A stretch of 40,360 bases of DNA from the NCBI GenBank assembly GCA_002751075.1, contig NAOQ01000017.1, positions 27,466 through 67,825 on the forward strand, read 5' to 3'. The notes below the pieces were generated by a model that saw only the letters and a program-made list of their open reading frames with translations, had not been told where the DNA came from and ran no database searches. Shown here piece after piece: positions 23,192 through 35,668 of this stretch; position 1 is the stretch's first letter, and each line of letters begins with the position of its first letter. The DNA is from Ichthyophonus hoferi (Eukaryota; Opisthokonta; Ichthyosporea; Ichthyophonida; Ichthyophonidae). The position numbers were made by a program, and so were the translations under genes.

Positions 23192-26100
23192 ATGGCGTTT
23201 TTTCCATCTTTTCAAGTCATTGTGAGTCTGATCGTCATTTGTTTAGCTTCTCCTATATACATTGTGATTATCGCAGCGTTACTAGTTGCACGCCTATGGA
23301 AAGATCCTTCTACATTTTTTGAAACTCGCAAGCGTGGTGTGAGTTCGGGTAAGTTTAATTTTGAATTATTGGAATTGGCATTTATTATCAATATACCGAC
23401 AGTGAGGTTTGGATCTTCCTTTTGCAATCCTTTACATAGGTTGTTCGATCTTAGTAATATTGTTAATTGATCTTATTTTGTATATAGACACACATACATA
23501 AAGACATAAAGACCTACTCTTTATTAAGTTTTATATATTTTCTATCATGTTAATCATACATATTTACCGAGTAACCTGTCTACTTATACTTTCTATCATT
23601 TAAAACTATAAATATAAATTAAATCGAGTGATGTTCTTGTAATTACAGAGATAATTGAAGAGCAGTGGGGCGAGTCAAAGTATATTGTTGCGAATGGCAT
23701 AAATTTCCATTATGTGACCAAAGGAGACGGCCCTTTGATGTTATGTTTGCACGGTTTTCCAGAGGTTGGTTCCTATCATTAACATTTTTATTTGCTATAG
23801 AACATATAGCTTTATTATAAAATACTTATACACGGTCTATATCTTGCATTTATTTTTCTACTCCTTTCTCTGCCTTTGTTTTATTTATCCTGTTCTAATT
23901 AAATTCTTCTGTGTATGACGGATATGATTTTGATTGATAAGTAAAGGTGGGGTGATATATTTACAGAATGGAAAGGTTTCAAATAACTAAATGTTAGCAA
24001 AGTATTAAAGTTAGAATGGTCATAGGTTATGTGTAGAAAGTCAAGAAAGCTAACAAAATGATAAATATATGTCTGTGTATATATATACCTTGCAATTTAT
24101 TTTTAACATATACCCTCCTAGCTCCAATTTAGTACCTCTTTCCCCCCCCCTATATATAGTTTGTCTAGCATATACTAACGTGTACATCAAATACAATCAT
24201 ATGTTTGTGCATTTACATAAAATCAATTAACTGATATATTGAGTATTAGAAGTTCATCATATAACGGCATTATTATTATTATTATTACTATTATTATTAC
24301 TATTACTGTTATAATTATAACCCAAAACCCGAAACCCGAAACCCTGTTATTATTATTAATACTACCACCATTATCCTAATACTATTTAATTCCATCAGTT
24401 CTGGTACAGCTGGAGATTCCAATTAAAACATTTTCAAAAAGATTACAAAGTGGTTGCCGTAGATTTGCGGGGATATAATAAGTCTGATAAGCCTAAGGTA
24501 ATTTCTATTCAAACAACACTATTTATACTAGTATATAAACAGATATATATGGCTACATGTTCATATGTTTATATATTTTTATATATTTATATTAGTACTA
24601 GTAATGCAAGTCGATATGCTTGAAAATCTATTGATCAATGCGCCGATTGGAATCAAAGTATTTTCAAACTCTCAATATATATATTGAGAGTCACATCTGT
24701 ATGATTTGTATGGGGAACGATCACATAAAAAAATACCTGCCATATATAACCATATGTACTGTAAGTATAGTTTAAACATATGCATTTCCATATCTATAAA
24801 TAAAGTGCAGTAAAACACAATGATAAATATAAACCCTTCTCAACACCAACACCAACATATACCTTAAAAAGCATTGTTAAGGATGATGGCATATATTCAC
24901 GTATCTTATGTAAGTTATATCAATTATATACACTATACACAATATAAATTATGTACGCATATTACGTACATTTATATTTATATTCAATATTTTCATGAAC
25001 TAGCAAGCAAAGCCTTGTGACACATACACTTTATATAATATTAATATATATATTCCACTTGCACCAGAATGTCTCCGACTATAGCTTGCCAACTTTACTG
25101 AGTGATGTAGAGGCCCTAATTACTGCTCTAGGCTATACGAAATGTGTACTTCTGACACATGTAGGTTACTGTATATATATACGGATATACGTGTTTTCAA
25201 TCTAGCCTTCAGGCCCACGTTTAATCATAATTTACCAATATGTTTTGCATTTCTCTATCCATTTCTGTCATTTTCCATCCAATTTCTGTAAATGTTAATG
25301 CCACTTGAATGAAAATTTACACTAGCCAAATATGCTACATAATAGATATCACAATGACAATCATGTTTTTATTGGTCTAAAACCGTATTATTTTACTAAT
25401 TTGTTCTGTTGATTAAAAGATATATGTATACACATGCACACATAGACTAACACATTGTTGCTATAACCACAGGATTGGGGATCCGCAATAGGCTGGTAGA
25501 GTTTATTCCTTGACATTTACTCTTCATTATTTTTATCTTTATAATTGCTCTGATATTATCTCCGGCTGCCAAATTTATTTCTTTATCTTGCCACGATCCT
25601 TCCATATATTCACAGATTAATCCTATGCCAGTTTTATTTTTATTTAATCTTATGCCTTTTATAATATAATTCTTCAGCCTATTTACTCTTTATAGCTAAC
25701 TATTTTTTCTCGCTTTATCCCTCTTATATCAATTAAACATACTATCATATCCGTCTAAAATACTTCCTGAACCCGGAATAGCCATAATAGGGTGCTGTTT
25801 CACTATATTGGTACGTTATTAAAGCAATGAAAATCATGCAGGAATTTTGCCAGGTATAGACCAGATATGCTGGAGAAGCTGGTGATTCTGGTAAGGGAAT
25901 TGGATACAGATCTTATATACTGTGTTATAATTGGCTGTTCACATATGCCAGATCTGTTGCTTGGCCAGTGACTTGAACTTGATGTGAATTAATCATAGGT
26001 TTAAAAAGAATTCAATTGCACAGAGAATATATGGTTTGTACATATTTAAACAAAGATTTCAGCCAGTTATATATATATAAGCACATGGATATATATGTGT

Positions 26101-29100
26101 TGATATATATTATACAATCACACTTTTTTTATTTATACATACATGTTTTCATGTTTTTTCTATATTTATCAAATGTGTTATTTTAAAGTATTTCCAAAAA
26201 TGTATCTATTGCTATGTTGTATGAGAGTGTACCAATATATATAGAAAGAAATGAAAGCTATAAAGGTGGAATAGATGATAAATTAAAAGCAAGAAATATG
26301 ATATTAATGTTAATATATATATATATATATATCTACGTGGGTGTAGTAGAAAAACAGAATTGTGTATTTTAATATAGAAATGTAAGACGAAAGATAACTA
26401 AGAGATAACAGATCAGTGTATTAGTGCATAAATTATCTAAGGTGGGAATGTGAGCGTGTTAGTGCAGTATTAAGGTATATATATATATCATTTTTGATAT
26501 ATTTGTTGAACTGCATTTGATACGTAGATAAATAGACAGCGACACCAATTTATAATATGGCATACATGCATATCATACATCTTTTTTTATGCCTTTACAT
26601 AGAGATCCTAGGCTAACCAGTAAATTTCCTTTCCCTCCTCCCACCTTTATACAGAGTATCCCTGAACAAAGAGCCTGGGGTTTCAGAGATTTAATAGGAG
26701 TCTCCTATATAGCCTTCTTTCAACTCCCTTACCTCCCAGAGTACATTTTTTCTTTAGCGTAAGTACTTAGTACTGCCTCTATTCTGCTATCTTTCTTTAT
26801 ATATATATATATATACATATGTTGCAACTTGACTGCCTTTGGAACCGAGTTTCTTCTTATTATTGTGCATTTGTGACAATAGATGCCATTATCTCTGATA
26901 GGTAGATAGTTACTTATGTTCTGGGATTAATCTACCCAGTATCAACTTATTTATATCTTATTATAATTCAAATATTAATTATTATCTCTTTACTTTCCCT
27001 CGTATCGTTCTTTAATACTTAAAACTATTCCAACCCATCATTTTGCATTCTCGCACATGTTCTCAATTAAATCTATCGCCTTATATATCAAATGTTTTTG
27101 TTGGTTACTAGCATCAAATCCCAATCACTGATTTGCTCTTTCTGCCTTTGTTCCTTACCTCCATAAATAGTAAGCAAAACTCTATCGGATTCATAGTATT
27201 TATACTTAACCAAAAATATCGCTTCTATGCCAACCCTAACCACACTTTCTTCGCTTATATTCATATTTATCTAGATTTATCCATATAATTATGTATATTT
27301 ATATTATTATCATTATTACTAATAGCGATAGTGAGTGATAGAGATTCTCAATTTTCTTCTGGGTTTTCTACCTAGATTATTTAATATTTACTATTTTTTA
27401 TCTGTCCCACACCAACGTTAATGCGAATTGCTTCACATTAATATACACATATGTGTCTATATAAATATTTACATATCTTTTTGTATTTGATAGACGACTA
27501 CAAACTGTTCTTAATGTACCATTTCATTCTTTATACACATACACGGACATTAACTCATCCACATGTATGATATATTACCAATCCTTACAGAGACTACCAC
27601 ATATTGCGGTACATGTATAAATCAGCCACGGAGGGTAATCCGTATACAGACAAGGACATAGAGGCATATATCACTTGTCTTGCACAACCAAACTGTCTAT
27701 TTGGGGCATTATGTTATTACAGGTATGTGTATTAAACACAATATATATGATATTATTAGTATTGCATACCGACTCTTTAGGTAACTGACTGTAGTAATTC
27801 TCAAATTATAACTCTGTTTTAATTTAGAAGGAATCGGTACTTTGATTCGCATAGGTGCTAATGTGAAAATTGTACAGTGAGATCGATTGGGAAGTGGTAG
27901 TATATTACGATGTAAATAATACCTATTATCACTATTTAATGTTGGATTATTGATTATCATGTTTGAAAATGTATATATATCCAATATCCGTGCATATATT
28001 TATATTCAGATTTACATTGACCTAATGCATTGAGTGAGAGATATATAGAATGAACCGGTCAGAGATTAACAAACACCCACCCAATAAAAATAGAGTAACG
28101 TAAACCCCTTTTTATATTGTTTCTAATAATAAATACTAAGACTGGTGCTTTCCGTTTCTTTTTATTATTAACAAAATATGCTTTGATATTCCCCAGGAAT
28201 TTCCTTTCCACCAAACCCTGGACTCCTGCAATGCGCACAGCACGGAGGAAATATCGTAAAATACCGGTACCCACTCTCATTATACAGGTATGTATGAATA
28301 TGCATATATAAATATAATACCAATAAAGGGAATAAAAAGGATTTGCGTATCCTATCTTGTCTGTATTTATGAGCTAGGAATAATTTATAATATTGACAGT
28401 AGATATTTAGATAAATATAACATAAAAAGGTTAGATATCTATCATAGATATAATTAATTCGTTATGTATGATGTTGTTTTGGTATGAGATACTACCAATA
28501 ATACTACTGTAATTGATTATAATATTTTTCATTAATATACACATATCATTACTATATATACTATCTATAAATGAACATAAATATATATCAACATAATAAT
28601 ATATCTTTATAAGGATTGTAATATGTAATTAGGTACCTTATATAGTTATGCACATGCAGGGTGAAGACGACAAACTATTCGATATATCAGTCTTTACAAA
28701 GAGTTTAAAATATTGCGAAGACGCAACTCTTATCTTGATGCCTGGCGCTTCTCATTGGGTATGTCTCATTCTATATTAGGATTGTCTCTCTCTATCTTTC
28801 TCTCTCTATCTCTACTGCACAAATACATACTCTTTCTAAGCCCAGTTCTTTCTTTCCATCTAATTATATTTATATCCATCTGTTTCCTATATTAAAAAGC
28901 ATATTTTCTTTTATTTGTTTTTGTTCACTTCCTGTTATCAAATAGTATTATTTTGTTTTTTCACTGTAGGCTCTAACCTCGACTGTCATGGTTATTTATT
29001 GCCTCTAAATATTGTTTTAGCTATTATCTATATTATGATTTCTGGATTTTTATAAAAGTATTTAGGAGACATAACAAGGGGCGTTGTTTGTGATCTAGTG

Positions 29101-29224
29101 ACCATTACAGAATAGTAAACATTACACGTGTATTATACTATTCTTACGTATTCTATTCTATCTCTAGATTCTCCAGCAACAACCCGAGAAACTCAATAAC
29201 CATATTGAGTCTTATCTCAAATAA
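23192..29224 (+). CDS. EPHX3/4-like membrane-anchored epoxide hydrolase (alpha/beta hydrolase), 11 exons, complete
   Basis: Exons are 23192-23348, 23649-23764, 24399-24497, 25068-25160, 25473-25495, 25842-25890, 26655-26758, 27591-27722, 28197-28287, 28660-28758 and 29168-29224 (stop TAA). All have GT-AG ends and matching phases, giving about 338 residues. Exon 1 encodes an N-terminal membrane anchor (hydrophobic residues about 8-34) as in animal EPHX4. The oxyanion motif HGFPE is at the end of exon 2 and FWYSWRFQL follows in exon 3. The nucleophile motif HDWGSAIGW is split by intron 4 between His and the nucleophilic Asp. The cap has ALCYYRN, the YYRN motif with a lid tyrosine. The catalytic acid is in QGEDDKLFD and the catalytic His in GASHW. 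The expected reaction is epoxide hydrolysis to a diol, on lipids at a membrane. After the VIL strand the usual N-x-PHP motif is absent (SIPEQRAW instead). The exact substrate is unknown. Confidence 0.93.
23349..23476 (+). repeat. Third copy of the 120-bp repeat, forming the 5' end of intron 1
   Basis: Starts at the GTAAGT donor of intron 1 of the epoxide-hydrolase gene and matches 22752-23000 in three blocks. Either the intron start was copied upstream, or the repeat supplied the intron start. Confidence 0.75.
24266..24370. repeat. ATT microsatellite with an internal telomere-like CCCGAAA tract
   Basis: ATT triplets surround AACCCAAAACCCGAAACCCG and a further AAACCC in intron 2. The C-rich tract resembles degenerate telomere repeats, but it is only about 25 bases long. 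Confidence 0.5.
24668..24691. repeat. Perfect 24-bp palindrome
   Basis: ACTCTCAATATAT is followed by its exact reverse complement, in intron 3 of the epoxide-hydrolase gene. It could be a hairpin or a remnant of a small inverted-repeat element; the core is AT microsatellite-like. Confidence 0.7.
27779..27885 (-). mobile_element. Short fossil fragment of the same Copia family inside an intron
   Basis: About 105 bases (TAGGTAACTGACTGTAGTAA through a GTGAAAATTGTACA block) match the leader block at 20960-21047 and the inverted block at 16930-17040. Similarity by eye is about 75%, lower than between those two. It lies in the intron between exons 8 and 9 of the epoxide-hydrolase gene, so it is an old, truncated relic. 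Confidence 0.7.
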
Positions 29225-30767
29225 TAGAATCGTCATTACTGTAAAATATAAGGAAGTAAACTTATATATTCTATTATATGTGAACTATTATTCCTCACTG
29301 AAGTAATTCAAAAATACACCAATGCTATCCCGAACCAGATCTGTTTCACTGTCTCTCATGTTTACACACTTGTACAAACACACCTAAGAATATTTATAGA
29401 GCTAAACATAACATAACCAGTGAGTTATTTAGCAGATCTGTGTACATTGAATTTATCAGTGTAGGTGGTTTATATGTATATATTCTTAAGCGGTTGTTTA
29501 ATTACAGTAATACTTACTGGTTCAATATAATGATAATAAAACCATTACATTTCTTTGTGGTGTATATTCATTGATAGACGATATACTTTTTTGAAGAACA
29601 AATAGCCGTGCTCCCATTACTTATTGGAAATTGAGATCTATGCTTATTAAGAAACCTACATACATAGACCACCACTAGTTACTATAGATATTTAGCTCGT
29701 AGATAGTATTACTATTAGACTTGCAGAGTTTATTGTTAACACCACGGTTTGCATGTCTTTGACATGTGTCTTCATGTTATATTCGCACTATGTCTATAGT
29801 TTGGTATCAAGCATGAAAGTAGTAACAGCGTTTATCTCAAGAGAGATGCTGTATGCCATAGTTGTGGGTCGGGGGTTATAGTTATATTAAGGTTGAGTGA
29901 TAATGATTTTTATTGACTATAATTCTCATTACAAGTAGGATAGATTATCTTGCAACTTGGTTGTATATATATATATCAAAATGTGCACACACAGTACTGA
30001 CCATCTTACACAATCAGTATCTCTAGGTTACGTTCTATGTGTGTAAATATTAATATGTAGCAGATAATGCGAGGAGAGTGTACAAACTAGTACGTACCGT
30101 CGCTATATGCCAATTTACACATCAGTTTTAGTTAACTATAGCTACAACAATTTCAAACTATGTTGAATATAGTAATATCCACATCGGCGTTGTTTGTTTT
30201 AACTTCTGTCTTTATACCAGTGATTAGTAATATCTTTAGTAATATGTATTAAGAAGCTATCAATAGATTATCATGATATGGGATTATCATATTCCGAGAA
30301 ATCGTCCTAGAATAAAAAATCCTTGCATAGATAGTAGTGAAAATAATAATAAAGATTATTCTTAGTAAGCGAGGGAAGGATTTAGGTTCAGGTGCTTCAT
30401 AAAGTATGATAGTTGTCATTTTTGAAACTACATCGGACGGAATATATTATGATTAAATGCTTATTCTCGGTCTATCTACGGGTTTTTAATATTACCACAC
30501 TGTAAAATAAGATTAACTTGAAAACAAACATACATTTAATTTATTTTTAAATGTACATCAACATAATATATGTAGCGTATTGAACATGTCTGCGTATTTA
30601 TTTACACACACACAAACCTCATTTCACTCTCCATATAATCATTATATATGGGAAAATACAAACATACTATGCTGACATATCTAATCATTAAAGCCAGGTG
30701 TATTAATATTAGTAAGTTATAAATAGTCACTTTAAAGTACCCAGTGATTGGATTGCCTCCCTTTAAA
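29225..30767. other. Intergenic region between convergent genes
   Basis: It separates the stop of the epoxide-hydrolase gene (plus) from the stop of the PH/CRAL-TRIO gene (minus). No coding pattern is seen. AATAAA-type hexamers occur on both strands (for example minus strand 30597-30602) but mean little at this AT content. Confidence 0.5.
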
Positions 30768-33700
30768 CTAATGAGGGGATGAGACATCTTTATTGTCAGT
30801 TGAACCCCAACACATGTCATCGGCAGTAGCATGTATACAATCATTAGGATCATAGGTACTTCTGCCACCATACTTAACAGGTAGATTGTCTGGACTGACA
30901 TAGTCTAATAGTTCATTGTAGTCTCCGAGGAACTTGATCCTTTCAATGGATGAAGGTTCTAAAAAAGACTTTAGCATATTCCAGATGTAGAACACTGTGC
31001 TTGAAGTGTTGATCACCAGTAACCTGTATATGTATATATAGATAATATGTTAGGGTAAAATGAGTTATTACACAAATAAATGGAGAATAAAACCAAATAA
31101 AGACGGCTAGGAGATAGTGGGAAATGAAGGGCGGGAGCGAGAGTGAGTGAGAGAATAAGAAAGTAAAAAGGCAAAAAAGAGAAAAAAAATCGAAGGAGCA
31201 AGAAAAAGAAAAACATACAGTTTGACAAGCTCCGGGAGATGGTCAGACACAACAGTTATCAGTCGCCTATAGAGTGCTAGATCCACATTCTTTCGAATAG
31301 AGAAGTTTTCAAAATCACAAATTGGCGTAACAGATTCACCTTCAGGATAGGAATCAAAAGCATATTCAACAGCACAGAACATTAGTCTGATAAATTGATC
31401 TGGATTTGTATTTTTTACAAAAAAATTGGCTATACGGAACACCATAAGAGGGGAGCCATTTTTAGCTCGACCATGGAAGTAAAAGAAACCCCATTTTAGT
31501 TCGGTCACAAGGTTACTGCGGTCCGTTTTATGTGACGGATTAGAGGGGATAGGAGATAGGTAATGTGAAAGAAGAGAAAAGGTGAATGAAATAATTTTTT
31601 TAAAAGAGATACATAGTGATATATAGATATATATAGAGAAATTGGAAAAAGTGGTTAGGTGACTGTGCTATCTGTGCAACTGTATATATAGTAGACTGAT
31701 AGTAAAACAAGGTAAGCTGTGGCTTAACATTTGGGCTGAGTATTGTCTGGCAAAACCCCATGAACTACAATGAAACGAAAACAAAAACTAAAAAAAAAAG
31801 TTGTATGTGCTACTGATGGAGCAAGAAAAATTATATGTTCATTTCGTTTTTCTCAAAATTAGCCCTAGAAATTTGTTGTAGTTATAAATGAGGTAAAGAA
31901 TACATACGGCATTGTGAGATTGGGCTATTATCGTTCAACCTGTAACAGAATCACTCAAATATAATATAATGATTTAAACAACTAGATGTACACAATTATA
32001 AAACTGAATAGTATAGTATACTATAATACGGTATAATATAGTATGGTGTATTATGCATTTATTCCAACAGGCTAAAGCAAAAAGATAAGAACAGCACACA
32101 GATAAATATTATATCCACTATACACCACAAAATACAAACAAATACAGGCAATCCCCCATACCTAGGAACTGGTGGTCCTAATTCATTTTTGAATACCATG
32201 TTAAGTTGCAGGGCGGTATAGGTCTGCTCTAAGTTGCCCTTATTTCCTCTCAGGAATCTAAGTAACGTTATCTCTCTGTAAGTGGGAAAGGCATCCCGTA
32301 GTTCAGTTACTTTGGCTTGTTCTTCCCCAGAGGGCTCTGACTCTGTCTAGTTAATTGTGTGTAAGTGACTGTAACGGATACCATTTTGTTTTTGAATATA
32401 TATATATAGCTTTAGTTATTGTTGAAATTTGGGTTGTATTTCCCCTTGATTGTGTGTTCGTTTTGTATTGGTAGTCAAGTTTGGAGTCTATTTTCCATAA
32501 TATTTCTTCCCTTTTATATCATTTTTATTTCAGATCACATCAGTATTCTAGTTACTTATGCCACAATGGCTTGCATTACCTCCTTCCCTTAGCCATATAT
32601 ATATATATATATCTAACAGAATCATATAATATCATATGAATGTTATCTTAAACTCTCTCACATGTTGTGAGACTATAAACCCAGATCTCATGTTATAATA
32701 TGGACAGACGTTCAATATCACAGCAACTACTATAACTTAAAGGCCATAAATATAAAATAGAAATATTTAATTGGCGAGGGGATGGCTAAAAATATAAAAA
32801 GGGAATGCAGAAAACAATCAGAATTATGTTTATATATTTCTATGTTTGTGTATAGCGTAAACATCTAAAAATATAAAAGTTTATGCGGGAGAAGCAACGC
32901 AGAAAGACCAAAGCATGCACTCGTAGTTGTAAACCATACTGACCTGAGTATAATTAGTAGTTGATATGGGTGTTGAATCATTTGAAACACAGTCCACTTC
33001 CTTGCCATCTCCCAGGGCTACACTAACTGTTAGTGTATAGTCATTTAATTCACTCTGGTTCCAGACACTTATGGTCCCAGTGGTGTCCCTTATAGGCAAT
33101 AACATCCGATGCACATTGGCACACAGAGGATGTATCAAGAAAATTAACAAACAACAGGCATACATTGCCCACCGTTGTAGCCATTGTGATGCTATTCCAA
33201 AGTTGGATTCTACCCAAACAGATATAGTAGCAACAAATAATAATAAACATAAGGCACTCATAATTGTATACCCCGCCAATATAAAGTTATTTGACCTTAA
33301 CTGGGCCTCACTCAACTCAGTAACACCATTCATAGCAGATACAAGGGGAAGTTTTTTGAGAAGAAATTGTAGTGAAGCCTGTCTTTTGGTTAAGTTATCT
33401 TGGTCATTAAACATAGTAGTCATAATGCCTTTAGAAGATGGTGAACCAGGTGCAGGTGTGACGGCTGATCTGGGCAGAACTAATATCTCCACCCCTTTAT
33501 CGGTATCTAGCACCTTGCCACCTCGTTTCATAATAGTTTCTACATCCAAATTAAACACAGAGCCATCGCTCAACCATATCCTTATACCACCATTGGCATG
33601 GAGGAAGAGGTTGATAGGGTCACCAAAGTTAGGGAAGGAAGAGCATACTGCATCACCCTTTCCTGTATTATTGCTCAGTTTCCCCGTAGAAACAAAGGCA

Positions 33701-35668
33701 ATTGGAGCAGGAACTATCCCTTGTGTCGTCTTCCAAGCCTGACTTTCGTCCAGTAAATCCTCTATTTGTAAAAATAAAAAGGTTAACAGGTGTATTGCAC
33801 AAAAATACAACAATGATATATATTTAAAACCCATTTATATTTAGAAAAAACACGTCTATCTTTTAAATTAATAGAGACATCAAAAATAGGATTCAAAACT
33901 AAGTAGATAAGGGAGTTTAGGAGGTAATGAATCAAAAAAAAAAAAAAGAGACCTTGGATGAAAGCCCACACAATACACAGGTGCATACAGATATATTGTC
34001 AAAATGATAGGTATGAATAATTGCCCTAACAAGATAAAATATAAAACCGTATTAGTCACTACTGGAAGTGGGTAAAGGGTGTCAAGGTTCGTGTAATGTA
34101 CTGGTGAAATAAGGCAGAGCAGGCCTAGAACATAAGTTAGTGAGATGAAAACTATAGCCTATATACGACATCATTTTATCCTTACCATATATTAATATCA
34201 ATGTATATATTTTTATATACGCTGACATAATAATGTGTACACCAATACACAAAGTAACAAGAATTATACCAAGCCAAATAAATGTACACAACAACACAAC
34301 AAGTACAGGATAGCAATAAAAAGAATGATAGTAATAACAATGATGATAATAATAATAACTCTAACCAACCTACCTGACAAGGCCGCATTAATAGCTTGTA
34401 CCCACATATCTCGCTCTGTCGGGTTTCTTGCACACAATCTCTCAACCCCACCAAGCTTCATGTGGATAATAAACTGACCATCCTGTTTATCTGACTTCTG
34501 TGTGACTGTCAAGATCTCCTCTAGCTTCAATTGCGATTCATGCTCTCCTAGCAATCCATCCTTCTTCTTGAATATTTGAATCTCTTTATTGGTCAATATA
34601 ACATACCTCAACCACCACATACCCATATCCTGCCGATTAAGTAGTCCTTTCAATATGACTCGGGTCCCTAACATCTCCTCTTCATTGCTATCAATTGGAA
34701 ACTGTGGTGTCCGTCCGGGTAATTTAAAATCAATAGGAAGATTCTTGGACAGTTTATCTATAAAACCACCGGCGGGGGGAGGGAGTTCTTTGTAGCTAGG
34801 GGTTTGTAAGCTATGAAAGGCTTGGCCGTCCAGACTTTGGCTTGGTCTGAGTGGAGATCCCGCTAAAATGGGCCCAGAGGGCTCTGTACCTACACTGAGA
34901 TTGTATGATAGATATTATGGTAGTATGATAGTATGTATACATATATGTAAGATAGTATGCAGGATAATATGTACTATAGTATGATAGTATGATATTATGT
35001 ATACATGTATGTAAGATAGTATATAGGATATTATATACTATAGTATGATAGTATGAATGTATATGCATCGCTGTATAAAGGTTTTGTGCATGTTTTTCTA
35101 AAATATTGTGTTTGTTTTGGGAGTTAAAAAAGGAGTATATGGTAGGATGTAGAAGGGCCGAGAAGAATGGAGAATAACGTGTTAGTAAAGATGTCAGCTG
35201 AAAGAAAAAAAAAAAAAAAAAAGTCTTATAAGACCCCATATCCTTAATAATACAAATTACACTGAAAATAAAACATGTATTCCACACACATTACCTAATA
35301 ATAATATTGTAAATGATTATAAGAGAGAAATACATTGTGTGATATGATGAAAAGTTAATATTAACCTGGAGTTACTACTAATTATTATATAAAGTTAAAT
35401 AATACATTTTTTTTTTTTACACACCGCCCCTTTGACATAGTAGTTTGAGATTGTGTCTAGACTCGACAGTAATAGCATAATAATAATATGCAAAGAAATC
35501 AACTCGGAACTATAAGAATAATAGTGCTATAAAATGAAAAGCCTTCTGTGTTTAAAACCTTTCATATACCAAAAGTACCCCCATAACAATGTGGACTTAC
35601 TTTGGTGGTGTTGGCGCATCTTGGGTTTTGCTCTTTGTACGCTTTCTTCGCATTAAAGGTGCAGACAT
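30768..35668 (-). CDS. PH domain - two transmembrane segments - CRAL-TRIO (Sec14-like) protein, complete, about 730 aa
   Basis: Exons on the minus strand: 35601-35668 (MSAPLMRRKRTKSK, basic), 34374-34894 (disordered stretch, then PH domain: MLGTRVILKGLLNRQD, WWLRYVILTNKEIQIFKKK, closing helix ERDMWVQAINAAL), 32944-33761, 32162-32346 (CRAL-TRIO N-terminal helices, EITLLRFLRGNKGNLEQTY), 31908-31939, a tentative 16-nt exon 31664-31679, 31219-31515 (WGFFYFHGRAKNGSPLMVFR) and 30768-31023 (LLVINTSSTVFYIW, LPVKYGG, stop TAG). Exon 3 has a soluble part without recognised homology, then hydrophobic segments NFILAGYTIMSALCLLLFVA and AMYACCLLIFLIHPL, then N-x-S/T sites (NQS, NDS, NYT). PH domains bind phosphoinositides or proteins, and CRAL-TRIO domains bind or exchange lipids, so a lipid-transfer role at an internal membrane is inferred. 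Phases match everywhere if the 16-nt exon is real. I know no family with this exact order. Confidence 0.85.
31664..31679 (-). other. Candidate 16-nt microexon of the PH/CRAL-TRIO gene
   Basis: TTGCACAGATAGCACA lies between TATATACAG and a weak donor, GTCACC. Its length (1 modulo 3) links exon 31908-31939 (ending phase 1) to exon 31219-31515 (starting with one base). The resulting CLAQIAHNLVTELKWGFFYF resembles the start of a CRAL-TRIO domain. Direct joining of the flanking exons gives an early stop. The donor is non-consensus. Confidence 0.4.
34919..35062. repeat. Tandem repeat of about 60-65 bp in intron 1 of the PH/CRAL-TRIO gene
   Basis: Units of the form TAGTATGATAGTATG...TATACAT..ATGTAAGATAGTAT..AGGATA occur about two and a half times with differences. 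The array is internal to an intron and has no coding role. Confidence 0.75.

Noticed and set aside
24320-24345. CCCGAAA tract considered as an internal telomere or fusion scar
   Set aside because: Only about three irregular units within an ATT microsatellite; too short to support that reading.
33071-33742. Long plus-strand open frame (about 220 codons)
   Set aside because: It is antisense to the well-supported third exon of the PH/CRAL-TRIO gene and has no family motifs.
34811-35287. 158-codon minus-strand open frame
   Set aside because: Only its last 84 bases or so belong to exon 2. The rest is the tandem-repeat intron and a poly-A tract.
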